A stretch of 6,042 nucleotides of DNA, taken from positions 1-6,042 of the forward strand of contig JACWAG010000443.1 of the NCBI GenBank assembly GCA_014874425.1, in the 5' to 3' direction. Below, piece by piece: positions 1 to 5,465 of the stretch. Origin of the DNA: Syntrophaceae bacterium (GTDB taxonomy: Bacteria; Desulfobacterota; Desulfomonilia; Desulfomonilales; Desulfomonilaceae). A program made the position numbers and the translations under genes. Each line of letters starts with the position of its first letter. Position 1 is the stretch's first letter. Under the pieces are notes generated by a model. It saw only the letters and a program-made list of their open reading frames with translations, was not told where the DNA came from and searched no databases.

Positions 1-582
1 CTGATGTATAGCGTGAGCGAAAACCCCCTTTCCGGTTCCCGTCTCTCCGATTATCAACACTGGCAGGTCCGAAGCTGCCGCCTGCATCGCAATCTGTTTG
101 ACTTCCTGCATCGGCGCCGACTCACCCACTACGCCCTGTAGGGAATAGCGACTGCGATATGCCTCTTGAAGCTCCTTTTCATAATAGTCCAGGCGACTTT
201 GCAGGACCTCCACCTGTCGCACCAGTTCTTTGACCTTCTCAGGGTTCCAAAACATTAACTTGGCTACTGCCCCAATGACAGTTCCATTCCTGTCCCGTAA
301 AGGAATACGGGCAATGATACGGTCTTTACCGCCTAATCGGAACAGTTGGCCGATCTCTGCGCGCCCTGTTTCAAGAACGCGGGTAAGCTCGCTATCCGGG
401 TTAAGTTCCAGGATATGTCTTCCGATAGCCATCTTGCGGGACACCTGATAGAAGGCTTCATCCGATCCGCTGATATAACGAACTATGCCTTCAGCGTCCA
501 CTACTATCTGGCTTTCATGGGGGTTATCGAGCAAAGCTTCCAGCAGCTCCGGAGGAATGTTTTGACTGGGGAATTCTGACAT
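1..582 (-). CDS. Sigma-54-dependent transcriptional activator, PAS + AAA+ (N-terminal part, cut by window edge)
   Basis: Reading the minus strand from ATG at 582 gives 194 residues that run open off the left edge. Residues about 10-110 look like a PAS sensor (SQIVVDAEGIVRYIS, then IPLRDRNGTVIGAVAKLMFW). Residues about 114-145 are a charged heptad-like linker, probably a coiled coil. Residue 151 onward (VVGESAPMQEV) is the usual opening of the sigma-54 interaction AAA+ domain, and the Walker A motif GETGTGKG is at 179-186. Such proteins are bacterial enhancer-binding proteins that hydrolyse ATP to open sigma-54 promoters; the GAFTGA loop, Walker B and C-terminal HTH would lie beyond the window. 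The signal sensed by the PAS domain is unknown. The ribosome binding site is weak (GAGAG about 5 bases upstream) and the frame stays open a little upstream, so the start is likely but not certain. The upstream region is occupied by a transposase remnant, so its own promoter is not obvious. Confidence 0.93.
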   Translation of the reverse strand, partial: MSEFPSQNIPPELLEALLDNPHESQIVVDAEGIVRYISGSDEAFYQVSRKMAIGRHILELNPDSELTRVLETGRAEIGQLFRLGGKDRIIARIPLRDRNGTVIGAVAKLMFWNPEKVKELVRQVEVLQSRLDYYEKELQEAYRSRYSLQGVVGESAPMQEVKQIAMQAAASDLPVLIIGETGTGKGVFAHAIHQ

Positions 583-613
583 ATGGTCTCTCAGGCCTTT
601 AAGTACATAATGG

Positions 614-970
614 GTGCCGGTAGTGAATGATTTCAATAAGAATCCAGGTAAGCATATTCACATTATCGCTGAAAATTTCAGTTCGCACAAACACCATGAA
701 GTAAGTGAATGGATGTCACGCAGACGTCGACTCACACTCCATTTTACCCCGACCTACGCCTCCTGGCTAAATCAGGTGGAAATCTGGTTCAACATTTTTA
801 CACGCGATGTTATCAAAGGCGGGGTCTGGTATTCCAAAGATGAACTCGTAAAACAGGTCATGCGTTACATCAAACAATACAACTAGCACAGGGCTCACCC
901 ATTCCAATGGACTTATACCGGGAAAACGCCTGCGTATAACATCACCCTAACTTATGGAACACAACACTAG
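614..970 (+). pseudogene. IS630-family transposase remnant, 5'-truncated, amber-interrupted
   Basis: The translation from 614 to 883 matches the C-terminal part of an IS630/Tc1-type DDE transposase: GKHIHIIAENFSSHKHHEV (near residue 20) and HFTPTYASWLNQVEIWFN (residues 43-60). A TAG at 884-886 ends the frame, but the same frame continues with HRAHPFQWTYTGKTPAYN, the typical family tail, to a second TAG at 968-970. Family members usually have AKPFxWTxTGK here, so the first TAG looks like a nonsense mutation inside the gene. The N-terminal HTH and the first catalytic Asp are missing; a stop at 608-610 closes the frame just before the homology. The second catalytic residue, normally Asp in a (L/A)DN motif, is Glu (codon GAA at 671-673), while the third, Glu, is present in NQVEIW (codon at 779-781). 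The remnant is therefore inactive. It lies about 30 bases upstream of the sigma-54 regulator start, in the opposite direction, and ends 5 bases before the convergent crotonase stop. No terminal inverted repeats could be assigned. Confidence 0.88.
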
Positions 971-975
971 GGCAC

Positions 976-1770
976 TTAACCATTGTTGAGAGTCTCTCCT
1001 GGGGAATGGAATTTGTCTCTGACTTTTCTTTCGGCAAATCGAGCGGCCCCATCTTTAGTCTCTCCACTCTCGATAACTTGCATTCCTGAACGGAATTCCA
1101 GCTCCATGGCCTGAGCAAACGGTAGATCAAACCCACGGTATAATGCTTCCCGGTCGCTCTTAAGGCATCGTGAGGGGTGCTGGGCTATGCGTCGAGCCAT
1201 CGCCTCAGCCTCTTTGCGGGATTGTCCAGTTTCCACAACATAATTTGCCAATCCGATGGCCAAAGCCTCATCAGCAGATACTGACCGGCCTGTGAGTATC
1301 ATATCCATGGCCCTACTGATGCCTATGAGACGAGGTAATCGTTGCGTCCCGCCGTCAACAAGAGGAACGCCGTACCTTCGACAGTACACACCGAAAATGG
1401 CGTCCTTTTCCATCACGCGCAGGTCGCACCAGCATGCAAGCTCCAAACCTCCAGCCACGGCAAACCCTGATACCGCCGCAATCACAGGTTTGGAGAGATA
1501 CATCCGGGTAGGGCCCATAGGACCATCTTCCGACATCTCATAACTCAGTCTATTTCCTTGTCCCAGCGCCACCGCCTTCAGGTCGGCGCCAGCGCAAAAG
1601 CAACCTCCCGCTCCCCATAAAACCGCTATTGCCGCCTCACTTTCAGCCTCAAATTCTCGAAAAGCATTTGCGAGCTGATCCGCCATTCGCTTGTCCACAG
1701 CGTTTTTGCGGTCCGGACGATTAAGGATGATGGTCCATATCGCGCCGTTTTTGTCAATAATAACATCCAT
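976..1770 (-). CDS. Enoyl-CoA hydratase/isomerase (crotonase) family protein
   Basis: 264 residues, normal length for a crotonase. The fold signatures are clear: NRPDRKNAVD near residue 17, the oxyanion-hole segment GCFCAGADLKAV (56-67), and SGFAVAGGLELACWCDLRV (101-119), whose Gly107 supplies the second oxyanion amide. Glu110 aligns with Glu144 of rat mitochondrial enoyl-CoA hydratase. The second catalytic Glu (rat Glu164, in FGQPE) is replaced: the sequence reads FGVYCRRYGVPLVDGGTQRLPRLIG with Cys130 at that place. This variant is typical of a crotonase subgroup that keeps the DGGTxRLPRLIG block, so simple water addition is not assured; isomerase, hydrolase or another CoA chemistry is possible. 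It is cytoplasmic and would act on an acyl-CoA, presumably made by the ligase upstream, with which it is co-directional across a 223-base gap. The ATG start is preceded by AGGAG at good spacing. The family is certain; the reaction is not. Confidence 0.95.
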   Translation of the reverse strand: MDVIIDKNGAIWTIILNRPDRKNAVDKRMADQLANAFREFEAESEAAIAVLWGAGGCFCAGADLKAVALGQGNRLSYEMSEDGPMGPTRMYLSKPVIAAVSGFAVAGGLELACWCDLRVMEKDAIFGVYCRRYGVPLVDGGTQRLPRLIGISRAMDMILTGRSVSADEALAIGLANYVVETGQSRKEAEAMARRIAQHPSRCLKSDREALYRGFDLPFAQAMELEFRSGMQVIESGETKDGAARFAERKVRDKFHSPGETLNNG

Positions 1771-1993
1771 GGAATCTCCTAATATAACAATCCCTTATCC
1801 TGAATTAGTGTTGAAATTCGTAGAGCGACCTGTACCCGGGCATGGAAGCCATTCAGTTTAAAAACTGACCAACATACATGCATTGTTAAGTTTTCCAGCC
1901 TGGTCTACTTATGCCGGATGGAATCGGTAACCAGTAATTTGTAGCGATCAAACAAAGTAAATAATATTTTTTATAGCTCTTTTCAGTCTGCTA
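1771..1993. other. Intergenic gap between ligase and crotonase, with a small palindrome
   Basis: There is no gene here. The gap contains CAGTTTAAAAACTG at 1854-1867, a perfect 6-bp inverted repeat around a 2-base centre, and an AT-rich stretch at 1955-1975 directly after the ligase stop. I see no hairpin followed by a T run on the minus strand and no copy of the 20-bp operator found upstream of the ligase. The gap is long for a tight operon, so the crotonase may have its own promoter or be reached by read-through; the sequence does not decide. Confidence 0.5.
1776..1780 (-). promoter_or_regulatory. Ribosome binding site of the crotonase gene
   Basis: On the minus strand TTAGGAG is followed by ATTCC and the ATG at 1770-1768. 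The AGGAG core is five bases from the start, which supports this ATG. Confidence 0.75.
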
Positions 1994-3655
1994 TCAGACA
2001 GTTTTCCTGTCATAAGTATCTGGAGTAACTCCCTGTTCTCTCAGCTTGAACTTTTCGACCCGACCTGTGGGGGTAGCGGGAAGCGCATCCATGAATCGGA
2101 TATATCTGGGTATCCAAAAATGTGGCATGTTTTCCTTTGAGAAGGAAATTATCATCTCCGGGGTAAGATTGGATTGAGGTTTCGGCACTACCACAGCCAT
2201 GACTTCGTCATCCCCGAATTCGGAATTAGCTGGGACCACAGATGCCTGGGCAATTTTCGGATGTTTTAAGAGAACCTGTTCCACCTCGTATGACGAGATA
2301 TTTTCCCCTTTCCTGCGAATTGCGTCTTTTAGTCGGTCCACGAAGAAAAGATAACCTTGGTCATCAAAATAACCAGCGTCGGCAGTGTGGAACCAAAGTC
2401 CTCTAAAAGCGTTTACTGTAGCGTCTGGCATCCCATAGTACCGCGTAAAAATAGCCCAGGGGATTTTGGGGCGAACGACGATTTCGCCAGTTTGCCCTGG
2501 AGGCAAAAACTCCCCTTGTCCATTCATAATTTTAACCTCCACATGCGGACCTACCAATCCACAGGCCCCTGGCGGATTATCTCTCCGACTAACGACATCG
2601 TTAGGGGCGCTTATAGGGATGCCTACTTCCGTGCTGCCATAACCTCCAGTTATGTTAATGTCGAAACGCTCTTGGGCATGAGTCCAGATCTCTTTTGAGC
2701 AGTAAGCCACCGCCGTAAGGGGTCCATGGTCCTTTTCTAGTGGTGAGGGGGGCATCTTGGTAAGCATCTCCAATATAGGCCCCACCGCTGGGAAATGCGT
2801 AACCTGGTACTGACTAACGTGCTCCCAGAAAATAGCGGGATCGAACTTTTCCACTAAAACCAGTTTGGCATTGGCGAGCACGGATAGTATCATGGCCATG
2901 TCTAGCGCCATGATGTGGAACAGGGGCAAGTATGAGTAATAGACACTCTCACCGGTAACTCCTGCCGCATCGATTAGAAATAGGGCGGTGGCGATAAACT
3001 GGGCATTGGTGGCGCACACTACTTTAGAGGGTCCGGTAGTACCCGAGGTCAGGATCATGGCGCTGGTGTCACAAATCTGGCGTGAGGCCCTGTGGGCCGG
3101 GTTCGGCTTGATTGTGAGAAGTTCTTCTATGTGGGAATATGGTTTTCTTGGAAAATCAGCGGCATTCAAGGCGCCTTTTCCTATAATGAAGACATGCTTA
3201 ATTGCCGGTAATGAATCTTCAATCGCCTTGAACTTGTCCATAAGTCTGGAATCGATGATCAAATACTCGGATTTTGAAGCGGTCAAGTTGTAAATGAGAG
3301 GGTCTTTAATGAACCCTGTATTCACGGTGACGGGTACGCCGCCGACTTTCAATATCCCCAAAAAGGAAAAGACCCACATAGGGGAGTTCAAGGCAAATAT
3401 GGCCACATGATCGTCAACCCTTACTCCCGATTGACAAAAACCAGTAGCGAGGCAGTCAGTGATGACATCGGCATCCTTATATGTGAATGTCTGTCCGTTC
3501 TGGAATTCCATCCATATCTTGTCACCGTTCTCTTTGGCTTTAATCGTAACAAGATCAGCAACTGTGGGGTATAGTCTTAAGGCATCGTTGTAAATCGACT
3601 CCGGAAAAAATCCTCTCTTGCTCTCATGAGTTGGTGTAAAGCCTTTCACATTCAT
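1994..3655 (-). CDS. AMP-forming acyl-CoA synthetase (ANL superfamily, CaiC/FadD-like)
   Basis: 553 residues, full length for the family. It should activate a carboxylic acid with ATP to an acyl-adenylate and transfer it to CoA. Visible ANL motifs in order: A3 P-loop TSGTTGPSK (203-211), a hydrophobic A4 region around LPLFHIMALDMAM (243-255), A5 GYGSTE (338-343), A7 HTADAGYFDDQGY (423-435), A8 DRLKDAIRRKGENIS (440-454), and A10 TPTGRVEKFKLRE (528-540). The A8 wording and overall pattern resemble crotonobetaine/carnitine-CoA ligases and medium-chain acyl-CoA ligases, but specificity cannot be read. In A10 the usual Gly-Lys is Gly531-Arg532, with Lys at 535 and 537. The ATG is preceded by AGAGGAG. 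The upstream 128-base gap carries a 20-bp near-palindrome that is probably the site of the TetR regulator encoded next to it. The crotonase gene follows in the same direction. Confidence 0.96.
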   Translation of the reverse strand: MNVKGFTPTHESKRGFFPESIYNDALRLYPTVADLVTIKAKENGDKIWMEFQNGQTFTYKDADVITDCLATGFCQSGVRVDDHVAIFALNSPMWVFSFLGILKVGGVPVTVNTGFIKDPLIYNLTASKSEYLIIDSRLMDKFKAIEDSLPAIKHVFIIGKGALNAADFPRKPYSHIEELLTIKPNPAHRASRQICDTSAMILTSGTTGPSKVVCATNAQFIATALFLIDAAGVTGESVYYSYLPLFHIMALDMAMILSVLANAKLVLVEKFDPAIFWEHVSQYQVTHFPAVGPILEMLTKMPPSPLEKDHGPLTAVAYCSKEIWTHAQERFDINITGGYGSTEVGIPISAPNDVVSRRDNPPGACGLVGPHVEVKIMNGQGEFLPPGQTGEIVVRPKIPWAIFTRYYGMPDATVNAFRGLWFHTADAGYFDDQGYLFFVDRLKDAIRRKGENISSYEVEQVLLKHPKIAQASVVPANSEFGDDEVMAVVVPKPQSNLTPEMIISFSKENMPHFWIPRYIRFMDALPATPTGRVEKFKLREQGVTPDTYDRKTV

Positions 3656-3662
3656 TCGCTAA

Positions 3663-3669
3663 CTCCTCT
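3663..3669 (-). promoter_or_regulatory. Ribosome binding site of the acyl-CoA ligase gene
   Basis: AGAGGAG on the minus strand lies seven bases before the ATG at 3655-3653, a strong match that fixes this start. Confidence 0.8.
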
Positions 3670-3727
3670 TTATAACCCAAGGGTCAGATCGTTACCTTTG
3701 TTGACACAATTCAATGGTTTTCTTATG

Positions 3728-3747
3728 TATATTGAACGTTCGATATA
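3728..3747 (-). promoter_or_regulatory. Putative TetR operator upstream of the ligase gene
   Basis: The plus-strand sequence TATATTGAACGTTCGATATA is a 20-bp inverted repeat with nine of ten paired positions matching. It lies about 73 bases upstream of the ligase ATG, in the gap after the tetR gene. A site identical at 17 of 20 positions is found upstream of tetR itself (4390-4409). Two near-palindromes of this size flanking a TetR gene, each upstream of a gene start, fit the usual autoregulated operator arrangement. The ligase promoter elements are not clear enough to place; the site probably overlaps or lies just downstream of them. Confidence 0.78.
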
Positions 3748-3783
3748 GGAAACTACAAATTTTTTTGCCCCTATTGAAAAACT

Positions 3784-4374
3784 CTATTCGACGTATTTTT
3801 CTGCGAAGCTCTTGAAGGATTCGCCAAGTTGTTTATGGTCAAATGTCTCTGGAGCTAACGTGCACATAATTCCCAACCCCATGCCTAATGCGATGATCAT
3901 TACGTCGAGGTCCTTTGTTTTATCCGGTGCGAATTCTTTTCTTGCAACACCTTCTTCCAGGTAGCGTCTGACATAGGACGTCAGGTTGGAAAGAAATTTG
4001 GTCATTATTTTTTTGACTTCTGGGTTATTTGATGTCTGCCCCAGGAAATTTAACAACACTGTGTAAAAATCCGGGTTATCTAAAACTACAGAGTGTATGC
4101 TTTCTATGTGCTTAAATAACTTGTCCCTTTGTGAGGTAAGTGGCTCAACAACTTGCATGACGTTTTGGTGAGACTGAGCAAAAGCTTCTCTTATAACATT
4201 TAGTAGAAGGTCTTCCTTGTTCCTGAAATAATGATAAATAATGCCCGTACTCAACCCGGCCTCGGCTGCGATAGCCTTAACAGAGAGTCCTGTAAACCCA
4301 CCCTTGCATAAGCAGCGCATCGTAGCGCCTATCACCGCTTCCTTTCTTACTTTTTCCATTCCAATCTTTGGCAC
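3784..4374 (-). CDS. TetR/AcrR-family transcriptional regulator (GTG start)
   Basis: 196 residues from a GTG at 4374. The N-terminal HTH is classic TetR: residues 31-57 read LSVKAIAAEAGLSTGIIYHYFRNKEDL, and the opening VPKIGMEKVRKEAVI is like the BetI-type start (PKxGM followed by RR or RK). The remainder is a helical ligand-binding and dimer domain with no specific match; the ligand may be an acyl-CoA, by analogy with TetR regulators beside ligase/crotonase genes. An ATG 26 codons upstream is also in frame, but the added residues are not family-like. It would also put the promoter and operator at 4390-4442 inside the gene, whereas the GTG has AAGGA seven bases upstream. The stop (TAG) is 128 bases from the ligase start with no terminator hairpin between them, so some read-through into the ligase is possible. 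It likely represses itself and the ligase. Confidence 0.93.
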   Translation of the reverse strand: MPKIGMEKVRKEAVIGATMRCLCKGGFTGLSVKAIAAEAGLSTGIIYHYFRNKEDLLLNVIREAFAQSHQNVMQVVEPLTSQRDKLFKHIESIHSVVLDNPDFYTVLLNFLGQTSNNPEVKKIMTKFLSNLTSYVRRYLEEGVARKEFAPDKTKDLDVMIIALGMGLGIMCTLAPETFDHKQLGESFKSFAEKYVE

Positions 4375-4381
4375 GAGCAAT

Positions 4382-4386
4382 TCCTT
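4382..4386 (-). promoter_or_regulatory. Ribosome binding site that selects the tetR GTG start
   Basis: Minus-strand AAGGA is separated by seven bases from GTG at 4374-4372. No comparable site precedes the upstream in-frame ATG at 4452, so it decides the start. Confidence 0.65.
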
Positions 4387-4389
4387 TTT

Positions 4390-4409
4390 TATAATGAACG
4401 TACAATATA
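4390..4409 (-). promoter_or_regulatory. Putative TetR operator upstream of tetR (autoregulation)
   Basis: Plus-strand TATAATGAACGTACAATATA has eight of ten symmetric positions matching and is 17/20 identical to the site upstream of the ligase. It starts about five bases downstream of the putative tetR -10 box, so a bound repressor would block initiation. Confidence 0.75.
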
Positions 4410-4413
4410 AAAT

Positions 4414-4442
4414 CTTATAAGAGAAATCAAGCGCAACGCCAA
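4414..4442 (-). promoter_or_regulatory. Putative sigma-70-type promoter of tetR
   Basis: On the minus strand TTGGCG (4442-4437) and TATAAG (4419-4414) are separated by 17 bases, matching the consensus -35 and -10 boxes at 4/6 and 5/6 positions. The predicted start of transcription falls inside the adjoining operator. AT-rich DNA makes chance matches possible. Confidence 0.5.
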
Positions 4443-5010
4443 AGTCCACCACGCGATTTTTGTCAACAATGTTGATCGGTTTTTTAAACGAAATCCCAAA
4501 AACGCCCCTCCTGAAACTCGTGCTGTGGATTTTGCAATCCGGCTCGTTATTTTATGATAGGCCTTTAAGTTAAAATGAAGTGGAATCTTATTTTAAGTTC
4601 AAGGCAGGACGCATGAAACGAATGCTCCAGGGGAATTCCACCTCCGGCAGAAGAGGTTCTGGAGTGGATGATCACCAGTCCGAACCAACACCGGCGATGT
4701 TCACCAGGGCGCAAAAAATGGCGGCCAGCTTGCGCACCATTTGAAGCCACCCGTCAAATATAAGCCGTTCACGGTAAAATTACTCAGCGTGTGCCTCATG
4801 CTGGCGGTTTAGCTCTAAATTCGGGCCGCTCCCGCACTTGCCGTGATCGCACATCTGGCTCAGGCCGCATATCTAGCGATATATAATGCGCTCTGTCCTG
4901 CCCACGCGCCCCAGTAGTCTTGAATAGCAACCTCTCCCGAGCGCACCTCACGCTGGTTTTTACCCAAATCGTTGCAGTGCCGTGCGTGCCAGGCCCCTAA
5001 CATCTCGCAA

Positions 5011-5341
5011 ATCACGCCGCGTGCAACCTCCTGTCGCGAAACATGCAATTGTTCTGGGTTGTAGCCTTTTTGGTTCCGCATGTTTCTCGCCAGGGCACGC
5101 GTCGTGCCGTCATAACCCCCGGGGCGCTTCCTCGTAAACCTCGCGGCGTAGTGCCTTGGGTTAAAGACTATATCACGCCTATTGCAAATGCTCCGTCACG
5201 TTCCATGCACTGCGATAATCGTGAAGCATGTTCCGCGCCGGGCAATAGTCGCGCCCGCAGTTTCTTTGGCATGGCAATAAGTTCTGGTAGATGGCGAGAC
5301 CATGACAATCTACCTCCCGCGAGGCTAACAGTGTAGTGCCT
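5011..5341. repeat. Fuzzy direct duplication of about 150-185 bp (two degenerate units)
   Basis: Three collinear matches suggest two diverged copies. ATCACGCC-N3-TGCAA at 5011 recurs at 5172, both followed by CATGCA. GCATGTT-x-C-x-CGCC-(A)-GGGCA at 5078 recurs at 5226. GTAGTGCCT at 5148 recurs at 5333. The offsets are 161, 148 and 185 bases, so indels are needed. The matches were found by eye and could partly reflect GC-rich composition. Confidence 0.3.
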
Positions 5342-5373
5342 CAGGAATGTCGGGGTAAGCATATTCACCCATG

Positions 5374-5406
5374 CTAGACACAGATACGAGCCTACCTGTG
5401 TTCTAG
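5374..5406. repeat. Strong imperfect inverted repeat (hairpin), possible terminator
   Basis: CTAGACACAGATA and TACCTGTGTTCTAG flank a six-base loop (CGAGCC on the plus strand). On the minus strand this makes a 13-bp stem with one bulged A and one G-T wobble. On the plus strand it is followed by TTTT. For the DUF5131 gene, which ends at 5466 on the minus strand, it lies about 60 bases after the stop but lacks a T run on that strand. It may be a poor terminator, an RNA-stabilising hairpin, or an end of a decayed mobile element. Confidence 0.55.
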
Positions 5407-5465
5407 TTTTGGGTTCCACGAGATACAATTCTGTTTTTAGAAAACCTAAATACCAGCATATTCCT

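Larger units (their letters stand above)
4443..5465. other. About 1 kb without a credible intact gene; GC-rich, decayed or foreign-looking
   Basis: Several short open frames exist on both strands but none has a good ribosome binding site, a recognisable domain or length above about 110 residues, and they overlap each other. Base composition changes sharply: 5101-5160 has 40 G/C of 60, whereas 5521-5580 in the next gene has 24 of 60. On the minus strand, 5340-5179 gives a stop-to-stop frame with the cysteine spacing PCQRNCGRDYCPARNM, and 5170-4860 gives a second one containing TRALARNMRNQKGYNPEQL and ending QSALYIARYAA. They share the ARNM block but are in different segments. This could be a frameshifted, decayed gene, the non-coding part of a mobile element, or a structured RNA. 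A 5-bp hairpin GGATT-TTGC-AATCC lies at 4527-4540. I assign no function. Confidence 0.55.

Noticed and set aside
1256..1543. Plus-strand open frame antisense to the crotonase
   Set aside because: It is a shadow of a well-supported conserved gene on the other strand.
1984..2002. Short hairpin GTCTG-CTAT-CAGAC at the ligase stop as a terminator
   Set aside because: The stem is only five base pairs, overlaps the stop codon, and is followed by an A-rich rather than T-rich run on the transcribed strand.
4375..4452. Longer tetR start at the ATG at 4452, adding 26 residues
   Set aside because: The added residues are not family-like, the region holds a promoter-operator pair, and the GTG at 4374 has a ribosome binding site and a BetI-like N-terminus.
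4613..4744. Plus-strand 43-codon frame beginning MKRMLQGNS
   Set aside because: No ribosome binding site, no recognisable family and no supporting context.
5043..5336. Plus-strand 97-codon open frame in the orphan region
   Set aside because: It has no ribosome binding site and no recognisable domain, and it overlaps equally plausible minus-strand frames in GC-rich DNA where long open frames arise by chance.
5356..5375. GTAAGC at 5356 as an IS66-type terminal inverted repeat
   Set aside because: No matching opposite end (GCTTAC) is visible in the window and no IS66 protein can be read nearby.
4560..5465. CRISPR array, tRNA, integron attC site or group II intron in the orphan region
   Set aside because: No regular short repeats, no tRNA T-loop signature, no RYYYAAC/GTTRRRY pair and no domain V-like hairpin could be found by eye.
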